From Oscillospiraceae bacterium (lineage in GTDB: Bacteria; Bacillota; Clostridia; Oscillospirales; Oscillospiraceae), in contig JAETSB010000004.1 in assembly GCA_021769865.1 (NCBI GenBank), positions 1 to 64,000 on the forward strand: DNA of 64,000 nucleotides, read 5' to 3'. A model generated the notes under the pieces. The model was not told the DNA's origin. It did no database searches and saw only the letters and a program-made list of their open reading frames with translations. A program made the translations under genes and the position numbers. Shown piece by piece: positions 32,052 through 41,787 of this stretch (the stretch's first letter is position 1; the number at the start of each line of letters is the position of its first letter).

Positions 32052-33212
32052 ATGGAAACACAAAAGCTTTACTATGAGGACCCCACTCTCCGGGAATTCC
32101 CCGCCACGGTCCTCTCCTGCGAGCCCGCCGGGGAGGTCTGGAAGGTGGTTCTGGACCAGACGGCCTTTTACCCCGAGGGGGGCGGTCAGCCGGCGGACCA
32201 CGGCGTTTTGAAAACCGCCGGAGGGGAAATTGCTGTCACGGACGTACATGAAAAAGACGGCGCGGTGATCCACACCTGCGCCGCCCCCGTGGAGCCCGGC
32301 GCGGTGGTCACCGGGGCCCTGGACTGGGCCTGCCGCTTTGACCACATGCAGCAGCACTCCGGAGAGCATATGATCAGCGGCATTCTCTGCCGCCTGTACC
32401 ACTGTGACAACGTGGGCTTCCACCTGGGGGCGGAGACCGTCACCATCGACTACAACGCGGAGATTTCCTGGGAGCAGGCCCTGGAGGCGGAGCGCCTGGC
32501 CAACGAAGCCGTCTGGGCGGACCGGGAGGTGGAGATCACCTACCCCTCCCGGGAGGAGCTGGCGGCCCTGGACTACCGGAGCAAGAAGGAGATCGCCGGG
32601 CAGGTCCGCATTGTGGAGTTCCCGGAGGCGGACCGCTGCGCCTGCTGCGGCACCCACGTGGCCTCGGCGGGGCAGGTGGGCCTTGTGAAGGTTCTCTCCT
32701 GCCAGAAGTTCCGGGAGGGAGTCCGGATGGAGATTCTCTGCGGGGCCCGGGCCCTCCGCTATCTCTCCGGGACCTACGACCAGGCCAGGGCCATTGGCCA
32801 GCGCCTCAGCGTGAAGCCCCTGGAGACTCTGGCGGCGGTGGAGCGCCTGGAGGACGAGCTCTCCGCCGCCAAAGCCCGCATCGCGGACTTGGAGCAGACC
32901 GCCTTTGCCGCCATCGCGGCGGAACAGGCGGGGAGGGGAGACGTGCTGCTGTTCCAGTCCCCCATGCGCCCGGACAGCCTCCGCCGTCTGGCGGACGCCG
33001 TGGGGAAGTCCTGCGGGGGCCTGGCAGCGGTGTTCTCCGGAGAGGGGGAGACGTGGAGTTACGCCCTGGTTCGGGCGGACGGGGCGGACATTGCCCCCCT
33101 GGTGAAGGAGCTGAACCAGACCCTTCACGGCCGGGGCGGAGGCCGGAACGGCTTCGCCCAGGGCAGCGCTGCGGCGGCCCGGGAGGACATTGAACGGTTT
33201 TTTGAGAGGTGA
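32052..33212 (+). CDS. Alanyl-tRNA editing protein (AlaX-like, with DHHA1-like C-terminus)
   Basis: AFYPEGGGQPADHG, HMQQHSGEHMISG, CCGTHVASAGQVG. Confidence 0.9.
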   Translation: METQKLYYEDPTLREFPATVLSCEPAGEVWKVVLDQTAFYPEGGGQPADHGVLKTAGGEIAVTDVHEKDGAVIHTCAAPVEPGAVVTGALDWACRFDHMQQHSGEHMISGILCRLYHCDNVGFHLGAETVTIDYNAEISWEQALEAERLANEAVWADREVEITYPSREELAALDYRSKKEIAGQVRIVEFPEADRCACCGTHVASAGQVGLVKVLSCQKFREGVRMEILCGARALRYLSGTYDQARAIGQRLSVKPLETLAAVERLEDELSAAKARIADLEQTAFAAIAAEQAGRGDVLLFQSPMRPDSLRRLADAVGKSCGGLAAVFSGEGETWSYALVRADGADIAPLVKELNQTLHGRGGGRNGFAQGSAAAAREDIERFFER

Positions 33213-33216
33213 GCCG

Positions 33217-33531
33217 ATGAGGTATATACTGGCGGAGTGGGACCATGACCTGGACGACGAGCCCTATCTGATTTACTCCGAACTGGACGACGGCCGCCGG
33301 GAGACCCGCCGGGTGGAGTTCTACCGGAACGGAATTACCTTCTCCTACGGCGCCGAGCGGGGCAACGAGGGGGCCTTGACCCAGGAGCCTTTCCCGGAGG
33401 ACCCGCGGGACCTCCCGGCGCCGGACGGGGAGGGGGACTTCTCCGCCCGGGAGATTTCGCCGGGGCTGTTCTATGAGATTTGGAACCAGGCCCAGGAGCG
33501 GCCCGACGGGTTTATGGGCCTTTTTATGTGA
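33217..33531 (+). CDS. Small protein, possibly DUF6881-like
   Basis: MRYILAEWDHDLDDEPYLIYSELDDGRRETRRVEFYRNG. Confidence 0.6.
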   Translation: MRYILAEWDHDLDDEPYLIYSELDDGRRETRRVEFYRNGITFSYGAERGNEGALTQEPFPEDPRDLPAPDGEGDFSAREISPGLFYEIWNQAQERPDGFMGLFM

Positions 33532-33715
33532 GTCGATTTGTGGGACCCGGTCCCCTGACCGGGCCATTAGGAGGGGGAGAGGCATGGCCTGACCTGGCCC
33601 CCGCAAGGGGGATGCGATAGCCGTAAGCGGCAAAGCCGCTAACGGCTATCCAAGGGTCAGGCCCCACAGGGTGTTCTATTGGAAAAAAGGACGGACCAAA
33701 CGGTCCGCCCTTTTC

Positions 33716-35671
33716 TCATGCCCCCGGGGGCAGGTTCATCTGTTCCGTAATATACCGTTTTCCATACACCGCGTCGTAGACCACCGCGTCCCGCAACTCC
33801 AGCAGCTCCAGCGCCTCGGGGCTCAGGCCCGCCTCCTCCCGGGTGAAGCTGGCATTGCCCTCGCCGTCCACGAAGTAGAGGTCCGTTTGAGTTAAGCAGA
33901 CTTCGCTGACCTTCTCCAGCAGCGCCCAGTACCGGGACACGGGCCGCCCGGTCAGCTCCAGAAGCTGGGGCCCCAGGGCGGTGATGCTGCTGTCCCGCCG
34001 GGTGCCTGCCAGCCCCTCCAGGAGGGACGGGTCGTTGGCCCAGATGAGATAATCTGTGGAGTACAGGTCGTTGATTTGCTCCTCGGTCCAGTTCAGGGTG
34101 TCGTTCTCCGGGCAGAGCCCCAGGAGCGTGTACACCGTGTCCCCGCCGGGCATGAAGAGATTGGGCCGGTGGTCCCCGAAGAAGACCACGATGGTGGGTT
34201 CCCCGCTCTCCCGCAGGTAGTCCGTCAGCTCTCCCAGGGCCTGGTCCGCCCGGGTGACGCCCTCCAGCATGACCCGGATGATGTCCCGCTGGGCGGGGGT
34301 GAAGTCCGGGGCGTCCAGAGGAATCTGACACTCATAGTTGAACTTCTGGGGCTCGAAGGGCTGGTGGTTCTCCATGGTGATGCCGAAGAGGAAGGCCCGC
34401 TTTCCGGTCTCGTTCACCGCTCGCATCCGCTCCAGCATTCCCTGGAAGAAGTAGCCGTCCCGCATGTAAAAGCCGCCGTAGGCCCCGTCCTCCCGTTCGA
34501 TGCCCATTTGTTGAATATCGTCGGAAAAATACAGATTGTTGAAACCAAGCAGAGGATAGGTCACGGTGCGGTTATACAATGTGTTATCATAGGCGTGGAG
34601 CATTTCGGCGGTGTAATCACCGGTTTTGGTAAACTGCTCCGCCAGGGCGTCGAAGCGCTCATAGACCGCCTCGTCCTGGAAGCAGATATTGGTTCCCGGC
34701 GGCAGGTCCAGGGCGTTCAGCCCGTAGAGCATGGGAATCTCCAGATAGCCGGTGCCGTAGCCCAGGTAGTGGCTGTGGAAGGTGCCGCTGATACTCTCCG
34801 CCTCCAGGGCGTGGAAGTGCTCCAGGGGGTCCCCCTCGTACCGGAGCACCGGCAGGCGGGTCAGGTCGTAAAAGGACTCGGAGAGGATGAACAGGACGTT
34901 GGGCTTTGCCTCCGGGTCCGGCCGGGCTTCCGTCAGCTGGTCGACGCGCTCCAGCACTTCCAGCATGTAGTCCCGGTCATAGCCCTCCGGCGGGGTTTTG
35001 GGCTGGGGGTAGGCGTCCCGCCAGAGGCTGAGGGTCAGGCCGTGGAGGCTGTGATTTTCCGCCGGGTCCATCCGGGTGTAGAAGTCCACCCCCAGCCAGC
35101 CCCCCACGGTCCGGGCGCCCGTGCCGGTGAGGAGGATCCCCGCCAGGGTCAGGGAGAGCAGGCAGGTCCGTCCCCGGGCCGTTCCCTCCAGGGCGGTGAG
35201 CCGCCGGGTGAGGAACAGGAGCAGGGCGCAGAAGAGAAGCCCCGCCGCCGCCAGCCAGAAGTCCTCCGGCGGCGTCAGGTCCCCCGCCAGGCCCGCCACG
35301 TTTCCCGCCGCCCCGGCCAGGCCGAAGTCTGCCAGCTCCAGGGGCGTGCCATTGATGGCGGTTTTGAAGTAGTCCACCAGGGCCAGGATCAGCCCCGCCG
35401 CCCCTACGGGCAGGGCGGCGATCCACAGCCGTCCCGTCAGCGTCCCCAGGATGCAGACGGGCACGGCCCAGAGCAGGGCGGTCATGGCCAGATGGCCGGG
35501 GTAGTCCCGGACCCACTCCAGCACGCCGGGGAGGGTCCCAATGGAGATCCACTGCATGGCCCCGGTCATGGCCAGCCCCAGGCAGAGGGCGGCGGCGGTG
35601 AAGAGGCACCAGCGGAGCCAGGCGGGGCCGATGGGCCCCCGGTTTTGTTTTCTTGCAAACAGTTTTTTCAT
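33716..35671 (-). CDS. LTA synthase family (sulfatase-like) membrane protein
   Basis: N-terminal TM helices; NVLFILSESFYDLTRL, FLFGITMENHQPF, VVFFGDHRPN. Confidence 0.9.
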   Translation of the reverse strand: MKKLFARKQNRGPIGPAWLRWCLFTAAALCLGLAMTGAMQWISIGTLPGVLEWVRDYPGHLAMTALLWAVPVCILGTLTGRLWIAALPVGAAGLILALVDYFKTAINGTPLELADFGLAGAAGNVAGLAGDLTPPEDFWLAAAGLLFCALLLFLTRRLTALEGTARGRTCLLSLTLAGILLTGTGARTVGGWLGVDFYTRMDPAENHSLHGLTLSLWRDAYPQPKTPPEGYDRDYMLEVLERVDQLTEARPDPEAKPNVLFILSESFYDLTRLPVLRYEGDPLEHFHALEAESISGTFHSHYLGYGTGYLEIPMLYGLNALDLPPGTNICFQDEAVYERFDALAEQFTKTGDYTAEMLHAYDNTLYNRTVTYPLLGFNNLYFSDDIQQMGIEREDGAYGGFYMRDGYFFQGMLERMRAVNETGKRAFLFGITMENHQPFEPQKFNYECQIPLDAPDFTPAQRDIIRVMLEGVTRADQALGELTDYLRESGEPTIVVFFGDHRPNLFMPGGDTVYTLLGLCPENDTLNWTEEQINDLYSTDYLIWANDPSLLEGLAGTRRDSSITALGPQLLELTGRPVSRYWALLEKVSEVCLTQTDLYFVDGEGNASFTREEAGLSPEALELLELRDAVVYDAVYGKRYITEQMNLPPGA

Positions 35672-35726
35672 TCGTCATAAAAGCCCAGGGGCCGTGGGGA
35701 ATTCCCCCACGGCCCGAATGGTTTGC

Positions 35727-37148
35727 TTAATAAGCCAGCTTCTCGGTGAGATAGGCCTTCAGCTCGCCGATGGGAATGCGGACCTGGGCCATGGAGTCCC
35801 GCTCCCGGACGGTGACGCAGTTGTCCCCGGCCTTGTCCCCGTCGCCCACGGTGTCGAAGTCCACGGTGACGCAGTAGGGAGTGCCGATCTCGTCCTCCCG
35901 GCGGTAGCGCTTGCCGATGGAGCCGGTCTCGTCGAAGTCCACCATCCAGTCCCTGGAGAGCTCCTGCTGAATCTCCTGGGCCTTGGCGCTGAGCTTCTTG
36001 GAGAGGGGCAGGACGGCGACCTTGAAGGGGGCAATGGCGGGGTGGAAGCGCATGACGGTGCGGACGTCGTTCTTCTCCGCGTCCACCACCTCTTCGTCGT
36101 AGGCCTCCACCAGCAGGGCCAGAGTCATCCGGTCCGCGCCGAGAGACGGTTCGATGACGTAGGGGACGTAGTGCTCGTTCTTCTCCTGGTCGAAGTAGGT
36201 CAGGTCCTGGCTGGAGAATTTCTGATGCTGGCTCAGGTCGTAATCGGTGCGGTCCGCCACGCCCCAGAGCTCGCCCCAGCCGAAGGGGAAGAGGTACTCG
36301 AAGTCGGTCGTCGCCTTGGAGTAGAAGGCCAGCTCCTCGGGCTCGTGGTCCCGGAGCCGGAGGTTCTCCTCCTTGACGTTCAGGCCAATCAGCCAGTCGT
36401 GGCAGTAGGTCCGCCAGTACTGGAACCACTCCAGGTCCGTGTCGGGCTTGCAGAAGAACTCCAGCTCCATCTGCTCAAACTCCCGGATGCGGAAGATAAA
36501 GTTGCCCGGGGTGATCTCATTGCGGAAGCTCTTGCCCACCTGGCACACGCCGAAGGGGAGCTTCCGACGGGTGGTCCGCTGGATGGCGGGGAAGTTGACA
36601 AAGATGCCCTGGGCGGTCTCGGGACGGAGATAGACCTCGTTGGCGGAATCTTCCGTGACGCCCTGGTGGGTCTTGAACATCAGGTTGAACTTGCGGATGT
36701 CGGTGAAGTCATGCTTGCCGCAGCCGGGGCAGGGGACCTCCTTCTCCCGGATGAAGGCCACCAGGTCCTCCTGGGTCATGGCCTCCACGTTCACGTCCAG
36801 GTTGTTCTCCTGGACGAAGCCCTCCACCAGCTTGTCGGCCCGGTGGCGCATCTTGCAGGCCTTGCAGTCGATGAGGGGGTCATTGAAGGTGGACACGTGG
36901 CCGGAGGCCACCCAGACTTGGGGGTTCATGAGGATGGCGGCGTCCAGGCCGACGTTGTAGGGGTTCTCCTGGACGAATTTCTTCCACCAGGCCCGCTTCA
37001 CGTTGTTCTTGAGCTCCACGCCCAGGGGGCCGTAGTCCCAGCTGTTGGCGAGGCCGCCGTAGATCTCGCTGCCGGGGAAGACAAAGCCCCGGCCCTTACA
37101 GAGGGCGACGATTTTGTCCATGGTTTTCTGCCGGTTGTCCATAGTCAT
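35727..37148 (-). CDS. glyS: Glycine--tRNA ligase
   Basis: [71 protein letters not shown]. Confidence 0.95.
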   Translation of the reverse strand: MTMDNRQKTMDKIVALCKGRGFVFPGSEIYGGLANSWDYGPLGVELKNNVKRAWWKKFVQENPYNVGLDAAILMNPQVWVASGHVSTFNDPLIDCKACKMRHRADKLVEGFVQENNLDVNVEAMTQEDLVAFIREKEVPCPGCGKHDFTDIRKFNLMFKTHQGVTEDSANEVYLRPETAQGIFVNFPAIQRTTRRKLPFGVCQVGKSFRNEITPGNFIFRIREFEQMELEFFCKPDTDLEWFQYWRTYCHDWLIGLNVKEENLRLRDHEPEELAFYSKATTDFEYLFPFGWGELWGVADRTDYDLSQHQKFSSQDLTYFDQEKNEHYVPYVIEPSLGADRMTLALLVEAYDEEVVDAEKNDVRTVMRFHPAIAPFKVAVLPLSKKLSAKAQEIQQELSRDWMVDFDETGSIGKRYRREDEIGTPYCVTVDFDTVGDGDKAGDNCVTVRERDSMAQVRIPIGELKAYLTEKLAY

Positions 37149-37159
37149 TCTCTCCTTAA

Positions 37160-37393
37160 AAATAAAATGCCCCGAGCCGAAGCTCAGGGCGAACTTACGT
37201 CCGCGGTTCCACCTGAATTTCCCCCGGAGACGGGGGACGCTCTGCCCGGTAACGGCGGGAAGCCGGCGGGGCATTGCCTCCCCGCGGCGAAAAAGGGGCG
37301 CCAAGCGGTCTCCCTCCCGGAAGGGCTCGCACCAAGATGCCCTCTCTCTTCGCCGGGATGGGGGAGGCTCCTCCCCTTTGTGGCCTTTGAACG
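37160..37393 (-). promoter_or_regulatory. T-box leader upstream of glyS
   Basis: minus strand GGTGGAACCGCGG T-box sequence; terminator GCCCTGAGC-ttcg-GCTCGGGGC plus T-rich tail; promoter TTGACA-N17-TAAAGT just upstream. Confidence 0.85.
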
Positions 37394-37451
37394 TTTGACA
37401 CTTTATCATGTTTTGGGAAACTTGTCAAGGGGGCCCCTTGGTGGGCTTTTT

Positions 37452-37714
37452 CCGGCCCTTCGGGCGGGGAGGATTGGATACCAGCGATGGCTGGTCCATT
37501 GCACCCCCCATTCTCTCTTTTTCTCACCGGAGAAAAAGAGAGAATGCGCCGTGCACGGTGGAAGAGAGAAAAAGACGGGGACGCGTTACGGGGGCGCGGC
37601 ATAGTACGGACTTCCGGATACGCAAGTCCCTGCCCGCGGCGTGGTGCGGGCGGGGGTTTTGGAGGGTGACGCAAGGACTGTCCGCCTCTCCTCGCTGCCG
37701 CTAATCTGGTGCTT
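37452..37714. repeat. Left arm of long imperfect inverted repeat flanking XRE/small-ORF cassette
   Basis: Segments 37455-37575 and 37625-37714 match the reverse complement of the right arm at high identity. Confidence 0.8.
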
Positions 37715-37746
37715 GCGGCGGAGAACGGCCCCATCCCCTGGCTGGG

Positions 37747-37989
37747 TTATTCTCCGGGGCCGTCTCGCCGTGTGGGATCATCAGTGACGCCCAGCAGATA
37801 GTCTGTGGAGACGTGAAAATACTCCGCCAGAAGTACCAGTTTTTCAAAGGTGGTTTCTCTTGTCCCGTTTTCCATCGTGCAGATTGCTTTGTTGGAAAGA
37901 CCTATGACCTCTCCCAACTGCTTCTGGCTGATACCCGCCTGCTTGCGTAACAGAGAAAGCCGCTTATCAAATAAAATAAGTTTTTTCAT
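37747..37989 (-). CDS. XRE-family HTH transcriptional regulator
   Basis: LSLLRKQAGISQKQLGEVIGLSNKAICTMENGTRETTFEKLVLLAEYFHVSTDYLLG. Confidence 0.9.
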   Translation of the reverse strand: MKKLILFDKRLSLLRKQAGISQKQLGEVIGLSNKAICTMENGTRETTFEKLVLLAEYFHVSTDYLLGVTDDPTRRDGPGE

Positions 37990-37998
37990 AAAAACCCC

Positions 37999-38039
37999 TT
38001 GACATTTTACGATTAGTAGATTATCATAAAATCTACTAA
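37999..38039 (+). promoter_or_regulatory. Promoter with overlapping operator-like inverted repeat
   Basis: TTGACA (37999-38004)-N17-TATCAT; TTAGTAGAT (38013-38021) N9 ATCTACTAA (38031-38039). Confidence 0.7.
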
Positions 38040-38068
38040 AAGTAAATGGCGGAAAGGATAACTAAACG

Positions 38069-38317
38069 ATGCTTGATATTTTAACTGCTATCCAGTATGG
38101 TGAACTCACCGGTCTGCGGGGGAAGGGACCGATGGAAGAGCCGTATACAACAGCGGAGGAGCACATCCTGCGGCAGCTGCACACGCTGGAGCCGAAGACG
38201 GCTGATGCTTTTCAGCATGAAATACGGGTTTTGGCCCTGGAGCAGAGAGACGCGGCCTTTCACACGGGCATCCGTTTTGGCGCGCAGCTGATGATGCAGC
38301 TGTTAGAAGATTTTTAA
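38069..38317 (+). CDS. Small protein of unknown function, divergent from XRE regulator
   Basis: 82 aa, helical, ATG preceded by promoter/operator. Confidence 0.65.
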   Translation: MLDILTAIQYGELTGLRGKGPMEEPYTTAEEHILRQLHTLEPKTADAFQHEIRVLALEQRDAAFHTGIRFGAQLMMQLLEDF

Positions 38318-38340
38318 TCTTCATCTTGTATCGCTTTCCC

Positions 38341-38695
38341 CAACCGCCAGGTTAGCGGCAGCGAGGAGAGGCGGACGGGCCTTGCGTCAACCTCCAAAAC
38401 CCCCGCTTGCACCGCGCTGCGGGCAGGGACATGCGTGAAACCAGAAGCACTGCTGCGCGGAGGAATGGCCTGACCAGGGGGTCAGGCCCCACAAGAGAAT
38501 GCAAGCTCCTACCCAGGAATCAGCATTGCAAAGTCTGCCCCACAAGGTGCTCTTCCGATAGAAGGCATAAATACTTCCTTTTCTCTTTTGGACCGTGCAC
38601 GGCCCGTTTTCTCTTTTCCTTCTGGAAGGAAAAGAGAAAATGGGGGGTGCAATGAACCAGCCATCGCTGGTCACCAATCCGCCCCGCCCGTCAGG
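38341..38695. repeat. Right arm of the long imperfect inverted repeat
   Basis: Reverse complement of 37452-37714; includes extra GGCCTGACCAGGGGGTCAGGCCCCACA repeat. Confidence 0.8.
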
Positions 38696-39347
38696 GCGAG
38701 TATACCCTCCCCCGCCGGGGGACCAAAAACACCGCCGGTGGAACCAGCAGGGGCAGGCACCCATAAATCCCAGGGATCGCCCACCGCCCCACGCACCACC
38801 ACCCCCAGGCCGCCCCCAGGTGGAAGCACAGCAGGGTCCCGCCGTAAAAGGTCAGCTTCCGCAGCTGCTCCGGGTCCCGGCCGCAGAGGTACTCCGTGAC
38901 CCCCTCGGTGAACTGCCGGAGGTTGTTGGTGGAAAAGATAGTGGCGCAGTTGAACCCCGCCGCCTGGGAATAGGCCACCCACTGTACCGCCGTGGCGAAA
39001 AACATGGGATAAAGGGAGAGAATCGGGTCCGTCTCCGCCGGAATGAAAGCAAGCAGCAGACAGGCCGTGAAGTCAATTCCGATGACTCCCCAGCGGAGCC
39101 GGGACAGCTTCCCGGCCCGCCGGAACAGCACGGCAAAGACGATTCCCGCAATATAACACGCGGTGCCTCCCAGCCGGATCAGGGCGGGACCCCAGGTCCC
39201 GTCCAGTCCGGACACCACCAGATAGATGAGGTTTGAGGTTTCCGAGGAGCCGAAGGTCCCGCCCCGGGTCAGCAGGGCGTAGACGCCGAAGAAGCCGCCC
39301 ACCGCCGCCATGGCGTGATGGGCCCGGGTTTCTCGACGGACGTCCAT
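38691..39347 (-). CDS. DUF1275 (YoaK-like) family membrane protein
   Basis: NLIYLVVSGLDGTW, QWVAYSQAAGFNCATIFSTNNLRQFTEG. Confidence 0.8.
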   Translation of the reverse strand: MDVRRETRAHHAMAAVGGFFGVYALLTRGGTFGSSETSNLIYLVVSGLDGTWGPALIRLGGTACYIAGIVFAVLFRRAGKLSRLRWGVIGIDFTACLLLAFIPAETDPILSLYPMFFATAVQWVAYSQAAGFNCATIFSTNNLRQFTEGVTEYLCGRDPEQLRKLTFYGGTLLCFHLGAAWGWWCVGRWAIPGIYGCLPLLVPPAVFLVPRRGRVYSP

Positions 39348-41122
39348 TAGGCTTCCGGCTTCACCAGGGCGATGTGAAGCTCGTCCAGCTGCTTCTGGGT
39401 CACCTCGCTGGGGGCGCTCATCATCGGGTCCTGTGCGTTCTTGTTCATGGGGAAGGGGATGATCTCCCGGATGGAGTCCTCCCCCGCCAGCAGCATGACC
39501 ATCCGGTCGATGCCCGGGGCGATGCCCGCGTGAGGCGGCGCGCCGTAGGTGAAGGCGTTGTACATGGCGGGGAACTTGGCCTTTACGTCCTCCTCGCCCA
39601 GCCGGACCATCTCAAAGGCCTTTACCATGATCTCGGGGTCGTGGTTCCGCACCGCGCCGGAGGAGAGCTCCACGCCGTTGCAGACCAGATCGTACTGGTC
39701 GGCGGTGATGCTCAGGGGATCGATCTCGCCCCGCTCCGCCTTCAGCAGGACCTCCAGCCCGCCGGAGGGCATGGAGAAGGGATTGTGACAGAACTCCAGC
39801 TCCCCGGATTCCTCCCCGATCTCGTACATGGGGAAGTCCACGATCCAGCAGAAGGCGTACTGCTCGCGGTCCATATGGCCGGGGACGGCGGCGCCCAGGG
39901 TCTTTACCAGCACGCCGGCGGTCTTCTGGGCCGCCCCCAGCTTTCCGGCGGAGAGGGCCACGAAGTCGTTGGGCTTCAGCCCCAGGGCGGACACCACCTG
40001 GTCCTTGATGGGCTGGACGAACTTGGCGATGCCGCCCACGATCTCTCCGTTCTCGTCCAAACGGAACCAGTAGGGCTTTCCGCCGGAGACTACCTCCACG
40101 TCCGCCAGGGTCTTGTCGATGAACTTCCGGGTTTCATGGAAGCCGCTGACCACCACAGCCTTGACCACGTTCCCCTCAAAGGGCCCAAAGCCGCAGCCGG
40201 CCAGGACGGAGGTGGCGTCCTGAACCGTCAGGTCGATCCGGAGGTCCGGCTTGTCGGTGCCGTAGGTCTCCATGGCCTCGGTGTAGGGAATCCGCAGGAA
40301 GGGCGCGCCGCTGGCCCGGTCATACTTGCCGTACTGGGCAAAGATGGGGGGCAGCACGTCCTCGATGACGGCGAACACGTCCTCCTGGGTGGCGAAGGCC
40401 ATCTCCATGTCCAGCTGGTAGAACTCGCCGGGGGAGCGGTCCGCCCGGGCGTCCTCGTCCCGGAAGCAGGGGGCGATCTGGAAATAGCGGTCAAAGCCGG
40501 AGGTCATGAGGAGCTGCTTGAACTGCTGGGGGGCCTGGGGCAGGGCGTAGAACTTCCCGGGGTGGTTCCGGGCGGGGACCAGGTAGTCCCGGGCCCCCTC
40601 GGGGGAGGAGGCGGTCAGAATCGGTGTGGTGATCTCCAGGAAGCCGTGGTCCGTCATGGCCTTGCGGATGGCGGAGACCACCTGGCACCGCAGGACGATG
40701 TTGTTCTTCACCTCCGGGTTCCGCAGGTCCAGATAGCGGTACTTGAGGCGCTGGGCCTCGTCGGCCTCCCGGCTGCGGTTCACCTGGAAGGGCAGCTCAT
40801 TGTGGCGGCAGCGGCCCAGGACCTCCACCTTCGCGGGGACGACCTCGACGTCGCCGGTGGGGAGCTTGGGGTTTTTGCTGGCCCGTTCCCGGACCGTTCC
40901 CTCCACGGAAATGGTGGACTCCTTGTTGATGGCCTTGAACTGGGACACCATCTCCGGCGTCTCGGCGATGATCTGGGTGGTGCCGTAGAAGTCCCGGAGG
41001 ACGACGAAGGCCAGCTCGGCGCCGACCTCCCGGATGTTCTCCATCCAGCCGGAGAGCTTGACGGTCTTCCCTGCGTCGGCGGCGCGGAGCTCGCCGCAGG
41101 TGTGGGTGCGGTTTTGTGTCAT
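39347..41122 (-). CDS. aspS: Aspartate--tRNA ligase
   Basis: RYLDLRNPEVKNNIVLRCQV, GARDYLVPARNHPGKFYALPQAPQQFKQLLM, PPHAGIAPGIDRMVMLL. Confidence 0.96.
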   Translation of the reverse strand: MTQNRTHTCGELRAADAGKTVKLSGWMENIREVGAELAFVVLRDFYGTTQIIAETPEMVSQFKAINKESTISVEGTVRERASKNPKLPTGDVEVVPAKVEVLGRCRHNELPFQVNRSREADEAQRLKYRYLDLRNPEVKNNIVLRCQVVSAIRKAMTDHGFLEITTPILTASSPEGARDYLVPARNHPGKFYALPQAPQQFKQLLMTSGFDRYFQIAPCFRDEDARADRSPGEFYQLDMEMAFATQEDVFAVIEDVLPPIFAQYGKYDRASGAPFLRIPYTEAMETYGTDKPDLRIDLTVQDATSVLAGCGFGPFEGNVVKAVVVSGFHETRKFIDKTLADVEVVSGGKPYWFRLDENGEIVGGIAKFVQPIKDQVVSALGLKPNDFVALSAGKLGAAQKTAGVLVKTLGAAVPGHMDREQYAFCWIVDFPMYEIGEESGELEFCHNPFSMPSGGLEVLLKAERGEIDPLSITADQYDLVCNGVELSSGAVRNHDPEIMVKAFEMVRLGEEDVKAKFPAMYNAFTYGAPPHAGIAPGIDRMVMLLAGEDSIREIIPFPMNKNAQDPMMSAPSEVTQKQLDELHIALVKPEA

Positions 41123-41188
41123 GGTGTTGGCTTCCTTTCCCATAAAATGACGAATATTGAATACAGACTGAAATTATTGTTAAAAACA

Positions 41189-41737
41189 TTACGATTTGGA
41201 ATCTTCCGCAAAGGGAGATTCCATTAAGAAAGCCCCCAGCTCCCGGCTCTCTTCCCGCCCGTGGGAGACGTAGAGGGGGAGGTTGAGATAGGGCCCGTAG
41301 GTCCACCGGCCGATCCAGACCTGCATGGCCAGGAGGGTGTCCCATTCCTCTTCGGACGTTGCATTGTAAAAATAGAGGTAAAGGTTGTAGTCTTTTTTCC
41401 CGTCTTCCCCGTAGCGGGTGGCGCCTCTTCCTATAGGGGGCAGGAGGCGGAGCAGGGGCTCCAGAGGGGAGCGGTGAAAACGGAGGTCCTCCAGCTTTGC
41501 GATGAGCTCCGCTGTCAGCTCCGCCGCCTCCTGACCGTTCCCGGGGTCCAGCGTCCGGGACTGGCGGCTGTAGGCGGAGGTCGAGTCGATAACCAGCCCG
41601 CTGGACCAGTTCGGCGTGGTGTCCCCCAGCAGGAAATGGATGTCCACCGGCCGGGCGTACCAGGCGGCCCAGAGGACCAGTAGGGCCGGCAGTCCCCAGC
41701 GGAGGACCTTCTGATATTTTTTAAAAAATGCCTTCAT
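41189..41737 (-). CDS. Hypothetical membrane-anchored protein, paralog of 48510-49013
   Basis: VLWAAWYARPVDIHFL motif shared with the other copy; between hisS and aspS. Confidence 0.7.
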   Translation of the reverse strand: MKAFFKKYQKVLRWGLPALLVLWAAWYARPVDIHFLLGDTTPNWSSGLVIDSTSAYSRQSRTLDPGNGQEAAELTAELIAKLEDLRFHRSPLEPLLRLLPPIGRGATRYGEDGKKDYNLYLYFYNATSEEEWDTLLAMQVWIGRWTYGPYLNLPLYVSHGREESRELGAFLMESPFAEDSKS

Positions 41738-41750
41738 CGGTTCTCTCCTC

Positions 41751-41777
41751 TGTGGGGCCTGCCCCCCTGGTCAGGCC
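41751..41777. repeat. Dispersed GTCAGGCCCCAC palindromic repeat copy
   Basis: tgtggggcctgcccccctggtcaggcc, near-reverse complement of 38467-38493. Confidence 0.6.
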
Positions 41778-41787
41778 TTTCTCTTTT

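Noticed and set aside
34076-35680. 534-aa plus-strand ORF opposite the LTA synthase-like gene
   Set aside because: Shadow ORF with biased G/Q/R/P composition
35541-37604. 687-aa plus-strand ORF opposite glyS
   Set aside because: Shadow ORF; crosses the T-box and two genes
39233-41227. 664-aa plus-strand ORF opposite aspS
   Set aside because: Shadow ORF
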